Assembly: GCA_039566865.1 (NCBI GenBank)
Contig: CM076949.1
Location: 3,928,501-3,992,500 of the forward strand
Source: Aurelia coerulea
Lineage: Eukaryota > Cnidaria > Scyphozoa > Semaeostomeae > Ulmaridae
Direction: 5' to 3'
Length of the DNA stretch: 64,000 nt
Below the pieces are notes generated by a model. That model was not told the origin of the DNA, made no database searches, and saw nothing but the letters and a program-made list of their open reading frames with translations. Position numbers and translations under genes: made by a program. Of this stretch, positions 10,396-21,606 are shown in pieces; the first letter of the stretch is position 1, and each line of letters opens with the position of its first letter.

Positions 10396-10403
10396 ATTTG
10401 GAG

Positions 10404-12478
10404 CCATTTAAAACAGCCCCACAAATCGAAGGTTGCAAAGTTTTATCTTATGATTTACACGAGGAAGCCTGTTGTCCCTCCTTTACCTCTCAAATTTCAT
10501 TTTGGAGCACTGTTATTCGGCGTAAAGCAAGTAGCCTGTAGGGTCTATAGGTTTTTTACCTGTTTTCACCTTTTTTACAAAATGAATTTGGTGTGGGCCT
10601 AAATCTCCAGAAGACCCCTCATTTCACAGCTTTCCATACCTACCTATTCAGAAGTCAGGTGCTTGCTTCAAGCATTTTTCTATCATACATCTTGGGTATC
10701 TTTGGACTTCGTTCTTTTTCTTTCCGTGCTCTGTCTTTTCCTTGCGCCATAGCGCTGCACATTTCCCTCGCTCTCACTGAAATTTAGTTCTTGAATCTTG
10801 AAAGACGCGCTCATGAGGATTTGAACCCAGACTCCTTGTAAGACGCGATTAGGGCTCGGCTCCAAAATTTGTGGTTGGGAGATGGGATCCTCGTTGGGGG
10901 GAGGGGTAATTTAGTATATTTCAAAAACAGAAAATTTTGTCATGAGCGGTTTTCAAAAGATATCAAAGGGGGATATTTTGTTATAGCGGAGTACTTTTGT
11001 TTTTGGAATCGCTTCCAGGGATGGACCCTTTATTCTAAAAGAGAATCTGACTCCAACGATATTTTCATAAATTTTGTAGAATTTTCGAATGTGCACAATA
11101 GAAGCTCTAACGCCATCCAATTGACCATTTCTCATAAAAATGTGTAAAAATATTGATCAAGACTCATTTGCAGAATAGCTAAAAGTCTATTCTGGAGATG
11201 GGTAAAGACTGTTTTTGGTGCGCACACCCCGGTACACATTAAACTCAAATACCTACACCCTCCCACAGGATAGGATGAGACTTTTGTAAGGGGTTTTCAT
11301 GATTCTAGATTTTATAACAAATTTACGACTGAAATGTGTCAGTGATATGTAAATGTATTTGATCATAATTTCTATTAACTATGATTTGATCAAAGATCAA
11401 ATTTTACTCATTCGAATTTTTAAACATTGTTGTTATACTACATTGTTGTTATACTGCATTATATCCGAGAGCTGATTTTTAAAAGTGGAATCGAAGTGAG
11501 TTTTATGAGTTTTATGAGAGTATGAGTTTTACAGAAGTGAGTTTTCTCTTTGAGAATTTCTTTTATGATATTTTTATCGAGCATCAAAATGATTCGTGCA
11601 ACTTTGTTTTTGTTTATGCACTTCGGCAATACTAAACGATGCATAATGCGAATTATTAGTTGCATATATTAATTTTTCTTCAGATTCCGAAGAAAATTTG
11701 TGAACACGGATTAGTGCTTGGTTGCACAGACCACTTTCCTTCTCAAGTGGTGTGGAACACAGGCTAAACGATGCAATGACCCCCCAATGATAGGCTGCGT
11801 GCAGACTCAACTATCCTAAAGTGTAGTTGAGTCTGCACGCAGGCTACCCAATGACCGCCGCCAGCCAAAATCAAGCACATGTTGTATAAACCATTGTTGT
11901 ATGTTGTATGGCTTACTACCCTGGGTATTAGAGAGGCTGGTACCCAGGGTAATGGCGTACGAGCTTACCTCGAGTGGTCCAGTTTATACGCTGGCAAGTT
12001 TTATTTGCCTTCTTCTGGTCTTTTTTCTCATTATTTTCACTCATCGTTAGCTGATTTTTTCAAACAAGGTGCGAGCAGGCAAGGCTTTCATTTTGCGACT
12101 TTGCAAATCAAAGTTTCTGTTTTCAACCTTCGGCAAAAATCCTTTCATTTGTGATGGCCGTGACGTGATCGTGATACAAACACATAAAAATCTATAAAAA
12201 TCCTTTTGTTCTGCAAGAATCTCTTACGCTTTTTGAAGAAGTGAAAATCCCTCGTGAAAAATGTTGAGATCCGAAGCAGCTCGCAGTGTCTCCACTGAGA
12301 ACGGGGGTCGTGCTATCACTTTACTTCCCAAAAAAACTTTACCAGATTTGGACGCTCGATCCAAGCCTCCTTTCTAGGAAGGAACAAAGGTCAGGTCTGT
12401 TATTCCTTTATTCCCAGCCTCTTTCTTTTAGTTTTGCTTTGAAGAAAACAAGCAGCAAAGCAAGCAGATTTGATCAAC
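10404..12478. other. Intergenic region upstream of MFS copy 2
   Basis: No convincing coding exon. It contains a perfect short hairpin at 11791-11845 and scattered short direct repeats (for example TTATACTACATTGTTGTTATAC near 11435). Promoter elements of the transporter presumably lie at its right end but none could be identified. Confidence 0.5.
11791..11845. repeat. Hairpin palindrome
   Basis: Arms GCGTGCAGACTCAACTA and its complement are separated by about 10 bp. A compact stem-loop with no coding content, possibly a minimal MITE. Confidence 0.55.
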
Positions 12479-14104
12479 ATGAAAGAATTTCCAGCAATAA
12501 ACAAGGTTTTATTGCCTCCAAAGGCGTCTTATTTCTTCTTCTTCTTTTCAGTCTCAAGTATTACTCCTTACATTGCAGTTTTCTTAAGATCTTATGGCCT
12601 AAATGCAGAGCAATTTGGCTACATCTTTGCTGGAAGGTTGTTCGCACAGTTCGTGAGCTCACCGATTTGGGGTGCCATAGGCGATTGCACTCGGCGGAGA
12701 TACCGGGTAATTTTGCTTTTCCAAATATTTGTAGCAACTATACTGGCTTTTGCAGCACCTTGGGTGCCGCTCGTGATAAAAAATAACGCTGGTTCTAGCT
12801 GTCACGGTGTGTTCAATGCCAATAATGTCTTTGCAACATCCACTAGGCCCATTTTTTCGACAATGATCTCCCCAGTGTCATTGGCATTGACAAAGCCTCT
12901 CAACAATGCAAATACAATATCAACCTTGCATATGAAAAAGAAAACAGGTCTAAATGCCAGACCATCAACTCCAGCATTTGGCAAGAATGATTCAATGACG
13001 ACAACCCCATTCACAAACAATACAACAAAAAAGAATAACAAAACTGAAGGCTGTTCACAACAAAATACTGATAGACTGTTCCTTGCAATGCTCGTGTTAT
13101 TCATATTGATAGGAACGTTTGATGGAGGCATCCTTGTACTCATCGATAGATCTGTTATTGAAACAGTCTCAAAGTTTGAGAAATCTAATTTTGGTAAACA
13201 AAGGCTTTGGGGTGCAATTGGCTTCGGATTAGCATCAATGGCATCTGGTGTTGGGCTTGAACTGTCTGGGAAAAAGGGCCCCAGCTACTTTACCATGTTT
13301 TATATATTCCTTGGCAGCCAAGTTTGTTTGTTTGTTTCTTGTTGTTTCTTAAGATTGGATTTTGGCCAAGAGACAAATGAAGACCTTTCAGATAAGCAAG
13401 AAAGAACAAAGATTGAGTTCCTCAAAGATTTGATGACAATTTTCAAGAAGTTCCATGTGATATTTTTCTTCATGACACTTTTGGTTATGGGCATTGCTGA
13501 CAGAATGCTATATTCATTCATGTTCTTATTCATTGAGGAAATAAATGGATCAAAAATCGTCATGGGTCTTAGTATTTTAGTTGCCTGTTTATCCGAAGGC
13601 TTGATGTTCCCATTCACACATTACATAATAAAACGTGTACATGGTAATTTATCTGCTATGATGCTGGCGTTTGCTGCATATGCAATAAGATTTGCTGGTT
13701 TTTCAGTTCTGCAAAACGCTTGGTATGTTCTCCTGCTGCAGCTTCTTCACAGTATCTGTTTTGCATTGTTTTGGTCTGCAATTGTGCAGCACACAGTGTC
13801 TCTTGCCCCCAAGGGAATGAAAGCAACACTACTTGGTTTGATGAATGGGGTTTTCTTTGGCATAGCAGGTGCAGTTTCATGCTTAGTGGGCGGAATAATT
13901 TACAACCATTTTGGAGGGAGGAAACTTTTCAGAGGATATGCCATAATCTGTGCTGTTTGGGCAGTGTTTCTGTTATTGCATATTATTGAGAGAAAGATAC
14001 ATGGAAAACTTCAACTAAAAGAAGGCCGAGATGAAACAGAAGCCAAAAATTTGGAAGGAATAGCCATGAATGATGCTCAAACATCAGAAAAATTGTTGCA
14101 GTAA
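12479..14104 (+). CDS. MFSD6-like major facilitator transporter, copy 2
   Basis: Intronless 541-residue paralogue of the gene at 5819-7522, same strand, about 5 kb downstream. The ATG at 12479 (MKEFPAINKVLLPPKAS) is chosen because it aligns with MQLPTINRALLPAKAA of copy 1; an upstream in-frame TTG is not a credible start. MFS motif A is WGAIGDCTRRRYR (about residues 64-76). A variable hydrophilic loop (about 100-197) carries sequons at N170, N180/181 and N187. Conserved blocks shared with copy 1 include FGKQRLWGAIGFGLAS, GLELSGKKGP, RFAGFSVLQNAWY and YNHFGGRKLFRGYAIICAVW. The membrane core is highly conserved between the two while the loop is not alignable, suggesting divergence at the extracellular face. 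Multi-pass transporter, substrate unknown. A weak polyadenylation hexamer ATTAAA is at 14269. Confidence 0.92.
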   Translation: MKEFPAINKVLLPPKASYFFFFFSVSSITPYIAVFLRSYGLNAEQFGYIFAGRLFAQFVSSPIWGAIGDCTRRRYRVILLFQIFVATILAFAAPWVPLVIKNNAGSSCHGVFNANNVFATSTRPIFSTMISPVSLALTKPLNNANTISTLHMKKKTGLNARPSTPAFGKNDSMTTTPFTNNTTKKNNKTEGCSQQNTDRLFLAMLVLFILIGTFDGGILVLIDRSVIETVSKFEKSNFGKQRLWGAIGFGLASMASGVGLELSGKKGPSYFTMFYIFLGSQVCLFVSCCFLRLDFGQETNEDLSDKQERTKIEFLKDLMTIFKKFHVIFFFMTLLVMGIADRMLYSFMFLFIEEINGSKIVMGLSILVACLSEGLMFPFTHYIIKRVHGNLSAMMLAFAAYAIRFAGFSVLQNAWYVLLLQLLHSICFALFWSAIVQHTVSLAPKGMKATLLGLMNGVFFGIAGAVSCLVGGIIYNHFGGRKLFRGYAIICAVWAVFLLLHIIERKIHGKLQLKEGRDETEAKNLEGIAMNDAQTSEKLLQ

Positions 14105-14312
14105 GGGCTTTTTTGTATTAAGACCAACATATTGGCTTGGTCAGAGCATATGACTTTTTTAAGGAGTCTCAAGAATTCTTGAGAAATTTCAACAATTCTT
14201 CTAGGGATGTAGGAAGCATCTAAAACTTGGGGGGGCGGGCACAACACTTCAAGTGTTCCTTTCAAGCCATTAAATCAAACGAAAGATGCATTAACCATTT
14301 ATGTGATCTTTG

Positions 14313-14663
14313 CCCAGGGGGAGGGCACTCAGCACATGCACATACTGGGAGGCAAGTCCGATATTTTTGGGTCAGGATATAACCGAATGTGATATTTTTG
14401 GGTCCAAATAAACTGAACTTATGTTTTTAATATTTTTGGGCATCAAATATTGTCAAAATGATATTTTTGGGTTCTTTAAAGGCAATCCTGGCCCCAATTT
14501 GCATTGTTTCAGGATCTTTTATGCTCGTTTACAGTCGTCAAGGTATAAAATGAGCTGATATTTTTGGGTTGTAATGAAGCTAAACTGATATTTTTGGGTT
14601 TCCTGAAAATTTCTCAGACTGACCCCCCCCCCGTATGCGTATGTGCTGAGTGTCTCCCCTGGG
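14313..14663. mobile_element. G-tract MITE with internal tandem repeats, copy 2
   Basis: Starts CCCAGGGGGAGGGCACTCAG and ends CTGAGTGTCTCCCCTGGG. It is flanked by an exact 8-bp duplication GATCTTTG (14305-14312, 14664-14671). The interior repeats GATATTTTTGGGT roughly six times with irregular spacing. It sits about 200 bp downstream of the second transporter. Confidence 0.9.
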
Positions 14664-14671
14664 GATCTTTG

Positions 14672-15236
14672 TTAAAGATTGGATGTCTATGCTCTCCTAT
14701 CTGAGATGAGAAAGATTTGGCCGTCGATTTTATCATAAGAAGCAAAACTAGGGTCTACCAGGGTAAAATGAATAGATGAGTGTTGATTGCTGGAAACCAG
14801 TAGACCTGGAACTGATGAATCAACATTCATTATATGTTGGGTAGCATAGTTTGAGCAGTTTTAGCTGTAGGAAAACGCTGAACAAAGATTTTAGCAAAAT
14901 TTATCCAGATTTTACCCATTTTACCGAAACTTACCCATTTTACATTTAGGTACCTATGAATGAAATATTACATGCACATACATATTATGTATCCATATGA
15001 CCTCATTGACTAGTCTATTTCGATAAAAATTTTATACAGACAACATCTTATCTAGACAACACTGATTTATTGATTCTACAAATTTATTTCATTGTAAAAC
15101 AATCTTATTAATAATTGTATACATCTGAGCTGTCAACAATTTTCCTATGAGGCCCTATGATTGTCGGTCAAAACACTGGGTGGACCACATAAAACTTCAA
15201 CTGTTTAAAAGTTCGTCACGCGGATAATTCTTCGGG
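14672..15236. other. Noncoding, no recognised feature
   Basis: No ORF or RNA gene supported. A few short repeats of TTTACCCATTTTAC-type words occur near 14900-14945. Confidence 0.45.
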
Positions 15237-15238
15237 TA

Positions 15239-15635
15239 CACGTTTTTTTATATAAGAAACTGGTTTATAAGAAACTAGTACTAGGATGGCGAAAAATTTA
15301 AGAAACTCTGGCACTATGCTTGAGAATTGCTAAGAAACTTTTTAAAGCCAAATGCAATGATATCATAGGAAAATTGTCGTTGAGCCTTTATTCTTTAGTA
15401 ATATTCATGATAAATTTATGTTTTGAATCTAATAGAACTCTCCTTCTTGCTAAAAATTGTGCTGTCTGCCGAGAAACGAATACGCGGCAAAAGGTAGAAA
15501 TTACATGGATCCAAAAAATAAGAAACAAAACACATTAAGAAACTTTTAGTACTAAAAAGCTGACATTTTCGCGTGAAATTAAGAAACTTTTAGTACTGTG
15601 GGCTTATCCAAGTTTCTTATGAAAGAAAAAACGTG
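15239..15635. mobile_element. AAGAAAC-rich MITE, copy with both ends (TA target)
   Basis: Terminal inverted repeats CACGTTTTTTTATATAAGAAAC / GTTTCTTATGAAAGAAAAAACGTG (slightly imperfect) with TA on both sides. The interior carries repeated TAAGAAACT words in both orientations. Related pieces are at 894-1000, near 58370 and at 59485-59668. Confidence 0.6.
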
Positions 15636-15902
15636 TATTGGACTGAATCAAAATGTAGGTGATAGCTGAAAATCTCAAGTATTTGTTGTGAATCTTATTC
15701 TGTTTTCTGAGCATTGGAAAAGTAGGTATTGTTGAATTTAGTTTACAAAAATCCGTAGCTTCAAAATGTGTGATGGAGGCCTAAGTCCTAAGAACCCTCG
15801 AGCAAAATTATAAACACCTATATACACAATGTCATCACTCAAACAATTTTTTCCTCTTATTCTCAAAAGTTAAGAATCAAATCTTTATAAAAGCAATAAC
15901 TG

Positions 15903-16097
15903 ACATTAAAGACAAATGACGGAGATATAAGGTGACTTAAATCAGGGGCCTGGGCAATCTAAATATAGCCTATTGTATTCCATCGTATTTGATGATATCC
16001 AGAGATTAGCAAATCAATTGGACAAATGAAAGCACTAAGCCATCTTTTGTTCTATTTTTAAACTAGGCGCTATATATCCGTCATTTGTCTTTAACTG
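15903..16097. repeat. Short inverted-repeat MITE
   Basis: Ends TTAAAGACAAATGACGGA and TCCGTCATTTGTCTTTAA face each other across about 150 bp. No coding content. Target duplication unclear (CTGACA versus CTGATA). Confidence 0.55.
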
Positions 16098-16177
16098 ATA
16101 TGGTCTGATACTTTTACAATCAGCTTGAAGCCTCGAGGGAAATAGAAAATATCTTTATCTCAGAAAAATAAAAGAAA

Positions 16178-16793
16178 AAGCAACAAGGACAGATTTTGTA
16201 ACACAATAGAATGAGATGCTTTTGTTGACACCTGAATTCAAAGCGATCAGCGACTGCAGACAAAAGAAATTCTCTCAACCATAAATTAAAAGCAAACACA
16301 GCCGTCAAAGTTTCTCTGAAATCCAAGAAGCTAGCGCACTCGTTGTGCATTTCAGAAATTTTTTTAAGAGCAAACATGAGCATATATCGAAAGAAGAAGG
16401 ATACATCTACCCGCATCTACCTCGGGTATTTTATTTCTTTGGTTCAGAAGCTGAGCAGTAGACTAAGTGTTTTAATTACGCCCAAAAAAGTAAGAGAAGT
16501 AGATCGCTTCCCAATCGGCTTTTGAACCAAACAAATTAAACGCCTGAGGCAAATGTGTAGATATATCCTTCTTCTTTCGATCTATACTCATGTTTGCTCT
16601 TGAAAACAATTTCTTGAATGCACAACGAGCGAGCTAGCTACCTGGGTTTCAGAGAAAGTTTTGCGGCTTTGCTTGTTTTGAATTACTGGTTGAGAGAATT
16701 TCCTTTGTCTCAGATCGCTAATCGCTTTGAATTGAGGTGTCAATCAAAAGCTGCTCGTGCTGTTGTCTTACAAAATCTGCCCTTGTTGCTTTG
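16178..16793. mobile_element. Foldback element, copy 1
   Basis: About 615 bp, with two arms of roughly 260 bp inverted around a loop of about 100 bp. The ends read CAACAAGGACAGATTTTGTA and TACAAAATCTGCCCTTGTTG. Landmarks present in both arms include TTCTTCTTTCG, AGCTAGCT and TGAATTGAGGTGTCAA. Further copies are at 27232-27820, 33471-34010 and, as a half, 50450-50703. The arms lack stops in one frame, which produces look-alike ORFs that are not genes. Confidence 0.8.
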
Positions 16794-17001
16794 ATTCATT
16801 CCAAATTGTTAATTATTCTCCGCATTGCAACGTTTCAAACGGTTGAAGTTCGTTTTTGCGTTTCTGTACATTTAATTCAAAGATGTTTCAATTTTAATGG
16901 TGATTCAGAACTTTCTTGCCGCCCAGAAAATTCATGTGACAGGTTAGAGATGAATTAGGACAACGTACAATTTCCTGGCGAGTCAGAGAAATGTTTATTT
17001 A

Positions 17002-17516
17002 GAAGGTGAAGTTGTGGCCCGGGGGGGGGGGTACTTGACTTAAATTTGTACGGGGGTGTGCCCACGAAAAAATTTTTTTTACCCTGCTCCAGAATTTTTC
17101 GCTCAAAATGATAACCTGTTCTAGAAAAATTGATGAAAAGTATACTCAAAAAAATGAAATTTGACCGAAAAACGACCTAATCTAGCAGAATATCCCCCTT
17201 TGATATGTTTTGACTACCTGCTCTAGAAAAATTGCCTCATTTTGATACCCTGTGCTAGAAAAAATTGGTGAAAACGATACCCTTAAAAACGGCACATCCC
17301 CGTCGGACAAATGTACTAAGTACCCCCCCCCCCCCGGGAGTTGCGGTTTTTAGCGCCAAGCGCTGGGATCACAGAAGTAGCTAAGCGCTAGTCGAGTCGG
17401 TGACCCCTTGTCATGAGGCTCAAGCGGTGGGGCTCTACCGGGTATCGAACCCTGTCCGCCTGACTGTTCTGACTGCAAAGTCAGAGGATTACACCACTGC
17501 GCCACAACACCTTCAA
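17002..17516 (-). repeat. tRNA-derived SINE, copy 2, split by a G-tract element
   Basis: Inverted copy of the SINE at 1806-1995. Its pol III B and A boxes read on the minus strand at about 17440-17510, and the GCGCTTGGCGCTAAAAACCG body is at about 17343-17365. Near its tail, between GAAGGTGAAGTTG and GTTGCGG, it is interrupted by the G-tract element at 17018-17338. The tail remnant continues at 17002-17017. Confidence 0.85.
17018..17338. mobile_element. G-tract MITE, copy 3, inserted in a SINE
   Basis: Starts CCCGGGGGGGGGG...TACTT and ends AAGTACCCCC...CCCGGG. It is flanked by AGTTGTGG (17010-17017) and AGTTGCGG (17339-17346), an 8-bp duplication with one substitution. Interior units resemble TACCCTGCTCTAGAAAAATT, repeated about five times. 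Subterminal inverted words are TTAAATTTGTACGGGGGTGTGC and GGACAAATGTACT. Confidence 0.88.
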
Positions 17517-17944
17517 GTCTGAAAGTCTGTAGTTTTTGATTACAAAGTCCAACTTTGTAATCTAAGAGGGGGCTCCAGGTCAGTCAGAAAGAAAGAAAGA
17601 AAGTAAGTCAGTCACGCTCGTTAAAACAATTAATTAACGTTTTATCCCTGCTAATTGGCACTGAAATAAAGAAAGCGCACAGAAAGCGCATACAAGACAG
17701 AAGTTTCCCGCGATCCTATAGCAACATTTGACGTCGGCTTATTTCATGTTAGACAGATTTGACACCGTAAGATGGATAAATCACCATGATGTTTACCCTG
17801 GCACAACAACAAATTTACTCAGAATTGGCACGTTCTTGACTTCATTAGCAGCTTAATGATGTTAAAACAATAGTTTTCTAGAACGAACGCATCATTAGCC
17901 ATTTATTGATAGTACTCATTATGCAAATAACTCAACCTTGGAGG

Positions 17945-18465
17945 ATGATGTAACCGGCGGCCTGCACAGAGGCTAGCATTCGCAGCATCACCGAAGGTAG
18001 AAGGACCGTCCTCCTACACAGCTACGGATGCAAACGTTGCAGGTGAAGTTGAGAGGAAAGGTGCAGAATTCCAGCAAACAATGGCCCCATTGACTGGGGG
18101 AAGGCACGTGATCACACTGAACCAAAACGTCTTCATGCATATGATTCTGCACAGAGGTTATTTTCGTGACTGCTTGTCTCAAACTAGATGCCCGCGAATA
18201 GAAACGTTCTGCAGGGTTCTGCATAAACATAAGTAATTTTGCATTATCGTAAATCTCACATGACCTTAAATTTGAGACATACAAGGCGCTTGATTTTCTA
18301 TTGAAGGTGACTTTAGCAGTAACACTCGTCCCTCTGACTGTAGCTAAAAACAGCATCACAACGATCATTTGAGGTTATGAAGAAATCAATTTTCAGATTT
18401 TCTTATGCTTGCTTAGCTCAGGATGGACTTTGTAATCATCCAAAAGGATCTTATGTTTAAACATA
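17945..18465 (-). repeat. Second copy of the Mutator-like MITE interior
   Basis: Inverted, diverged copy of about 520 bp of the element at 4467-5385. Shared words include GCCTCTGTGCAGG, TTCTGCACAGAGGTTATTTTCG and ACCTTCAATAGAAAATCAAG. The terminal TAGACTTG repeats are absent, so it is truncated. A 126-aa minus-strand ORF across it is not supported by the other copy. Confidence 0.7.
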
Positions 18466-18514
18466 GTCATGCAAACTGATCATATCTGGGTGGTTAACAT
18501 GTCAAATTACACAC

Positions 18515-18612
18515 TAAAGGTTTGGTAACCTTTCACTTTCACCTCACACTAAAGGTTTGTAACCTTTCACTTTCACCTCACACTAAAGGTTTGTAACCTT
18601 TCACAAACCTTT
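18515..18612. repeat. 36-bp minisatellite, about 2.5 units
   Basis: The unit CACACTAAAGGTTTGTAACC then TTTCACTTTCACCT is repeated almost without change immediately before the LINE fragment. Confidence 0.8.
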
Positions 18613-18613
18613 C

Positions 18614-18877
18614 ATGAAGGATATTTTCAGTGAGCGCAATATTGGCTACAATCTAAGACATGGTAACGACTCACAGCTTCCAAATGTGCGTACGACGAGC
18701 TTTGGAAATGAGACTATATCCTTCCTTGGAAACAGACTTTGGTCCACTTTGCCAAATGCAGTGAAACAAGCAAGCACACTTCCTATCTTTAAAAACCTGA
18801 TTAGATGTTGGAAGGGCGAGAACTGCAACTGTAGGCTATGCAAGACATACATTCCGCAGGTTGGGTATCTAACATGA
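18614..18877 (+). pseudogene. LINE reverse-transcriptase C-terminal fragment
   Basis: An 87-codon open stretch with the typical C-terminus of a non-LTR retrotransposon polyprotein: YNLRHGNDSQLPNVRTTSFG, then SFLGNRLWSTLPNAVK and a Cys cluster NCNCRLCKTYIPQVG before the stop. It matches the layout of the copy at 1113-1481. The 3' untranslated part runs to a (TAATAA)n tail at about 19038-19058. The ATG is internal to the original protein and the element is severely 5'-truncated, so this is not an independent gene. Confidence 0.75.
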
Positions 18878-19061
18878 TATTCATAATTATGTCATTATGT
18901 TCAATCTAATGTTTTTAACGGTTTTGTAAATAGGACTTTTTTTCCCCATTTATTTCATTTTATATGTTTGCTAAATAGTAGGCCTAAATTAGCAGTAATT
19001 TTGCTATCTAGTGTATTTTAAGCCTACTTTAAAGAAAGAAATAATAATAATAATAATAAAA

Positions 19062-21605
19062 ATGTTTGCCAGAATCGTTTTAAAATAACGAGCGATTTTA
19101 TAAAAATGCCTCAACTCAAAATCTGTCAGAACAGGCAGCGTAAAATTGCGATCAAATAAAATCAAATGTCAAAATCAAGTTTGCTTAGGCAAGATGAAAG
19201 TCCCAAGTGAATACTGAAGAAGCTAGTGCCTACCCAAAAACCGCAAAGTCACCGTTTCTGGAAGAATTCCGTGACCCGACCTCATGAAATTGACTTAAAG
19301 TGATTTAACATAGGTGTCTTAACGATTTAAACCAATGTTTTATAGATTCCAGTTAGTTCTCTGAATAGACTCTCTCTCTCTCTACATGATTAATTTTTTT
19401 ATTTGTTGCCCTCTGCCTTTTTACATTTGAAATTGTCATAATCAAGATCAATTCCTTAATGTAATCGCTCTTTTTTACTCTGTCACAGCTGCATAGAGTC
19501 TCACATTTATCTTAAGGGTTGCAGCTGCTTAGAGTTCAACTCGTGCATAAGAACTTTGGTTTCTTCCGTCTCTCGCAAACAGAGAGAGATGCATATCAAA
19601 GACCATTTGGTTTGATAGCCAGAGCCTGGAGTAAAAGCTGTCAACAATCTTTAAAGAGAAAAAGAGTAAGAATTTTGTCATTCTTTCCTTCTCCCTTATG
19701 TATGTATGTATCATTTGCCACAATATTTACAAATATTTACAAGTTTTATAATATGAAAATAGATGCAATACAATATTTAACGTTAAAAACATAAAGATAA
19801 ACACTGACCATATTTCCATAAAGCCTGGTTTCCATATGATCGTGACAGACGGCGACGCGTCGCCGATTCAGGCTCGGGGACACATCGGGAATGGTTGCGA
19901 CAAATGGAAACATTTGCTGAACGATTTCGCCGACGTCGCCGATCAGACGGGACAGTACGGGGACGGACTGGAAGAGTTGAGATGAGTTCAACTTTTCCAA
20001 CCGTCGCCGACCAGTCGCCGTACAGTCGCAGACTGCTGCGACCAAGACTTTGTCATGGAAACATGATTTTTGGCTGCACAGCGACGTCGGGGACTAAAAA
20101 TCGATCCCATGACAGCAAGGAACCGTGCATGTGTGTTTTCAATACCAAAACGGTCCTTAGTAGAAGACATATATGTCGTCTTCTTGCCCTAGTGGGCGAA
20201 ACTAGTCAGCACCGAAATAAAGAATAAAAAGCGCAAAAGACCAAATTGATGCCTGTTTTCTTCGAACGGTTAGACCCTCTTCAACGGTACACTGAAAAAG
20301 TTCCCTTTGAAGTTTTCCTTTCTTTTTCCTTTGTTATATAAAAATTAACCATGGAAATTAGAAGTCTTCTGAAGTCTTTTGTGAAACAGTACAAACTTAA
20401 AGAACTTGTCAACAATCTTGTACTGCGAAAAGGCCAATCAGTTTATTCCTTGTCAAGTGACACGTTAATCGGAATAGGTATACCTTTTTGCTGTTCTTCA
20501 AAAGAGCCTGGATCGAGCGGAGCTTCTATCACTTAACTCACAGTCGAAAATTCCACAAAGAGTATCAAATATCGTTCGATTCAGATTCTACTTGAATACA
20601 GCTAAAAGGTCTGAGAAGTCTTTGATTTTCGATAGAAAGAGGTCTTTCTTTAAACTCTCAGTGAATCTCCGAAAATAGAATGAGCATTTTGCCATTATAT
20701 CTTTCTCCAATGAAAAATTAATCACAAAAATTTTAAGTCTTCTAATTTTTAGATGGACATAGAAGTCTTTCGTGAAACTCATGCAAAACTTGGCAACAAA
20801 CTGAACGAGAAAAATTAAGCACTGGTTATTTTTTCTTTATTTTAGGTCCTATTGAAATTGGAGATATTTTACGAAACTTTAAAGGGAGTACAAAGACCAG
20901 CAGCCTTTGCCATCGTTTGTCTTTGTTTTTGTGAATATCGTACAGTCAGTTATTCTGGAAACTGTGCAGAGCAAGTCGATGACTTCGCGAAAAGCATGCT
21001 GGTCCTTGTACCCCCTTTAATTTGCTCTAAAAATGTTTGAAAAGCCTTGAAGAAAAGGTAGGCCTATTGCAGCTATTTCTTGTTCAGTGAATGAAATGTT
21101 TACTAAATATTTTAGAACTCCCCTAAAATTCTAGAAGTCTGTTGAAAAGTTCTCAAGATATTTCGGATTAATTGAAAGGAAATATTTCAGGAAAAAGTAC
21201 CAGACGTATTTCAATGGCGAATGAGACAGTTTCAGAGGCGTATAAAAGCTTGAAGCTTTACATATATTCTCTCAAGCTCTAAAAGTTTATGTTGGAAGAC
21301 ACTCTAAAGCACACTCTTTGACAACAGGCTATTATAACCCCATTGCACAACAACAAAATGGCGAGTATGTTTACAGCGCTCTCGCATTCATAAATAAGCC
21401 TTTTGGCAAGACGATGAGTCCCTTGTATCCCTGCGGTAAACCTTCCTCAGCAGAGCGCCATCTGAGAGTCAAAGAGCACAGGGAAACGAGGGACTCCAGG
21501 TCTCAAGTCAACCTTTTAGCTATTCTAAAAAGAAAGTATGTAATAGGTAAATGATTGAAATGCCCCTAGAATAGCGTGAATGTAAAAACAGATGTTTGTG
21601 TGTTG
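19062..21605. other. Noncoding region with possible degraded MITE
   Basis: No gene recognised. At about 19823-20110 a GC-rich patch (CCTGGTTTCCATATGATCG at one side, CATGGAAACATGATTTTTGG inside the other) rich in CGACG/CGCCG words looks like a decayed inverted-repeat element. A small hairpin AGAAGACATATATGTCGTCTTCT is at 20162. Confidence 0.4.
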
Positions 21606-21606
21606 T

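Noticed and set aside
12470..12478. Upstream TTG start for the second transporter
   Set aside because: The ATG at 12479 aligns with the start of the paralogue, and TTG initiation is not expected in animal nuclear genes.
12286..12786. 166-codon plus-strand ORF overlapping the start of MFS copy 2
   Set aside because: It runs in another frame across the conserved transporter N-terminus and has no counterpart at the first transporter.
5819..14104. Operon of the two transporters
   Set aside because: They are about 5 kb apart with transposons between and a polyadenylation signal after the first; tandem duplicates, not an operon.
20160..20205. Hammerhead-like GCCCTAGTGGGCGAAAC at 20186
   Set aside because: The stem and GAAAC are present but the upstream CTGANGA core is missing on that strand.
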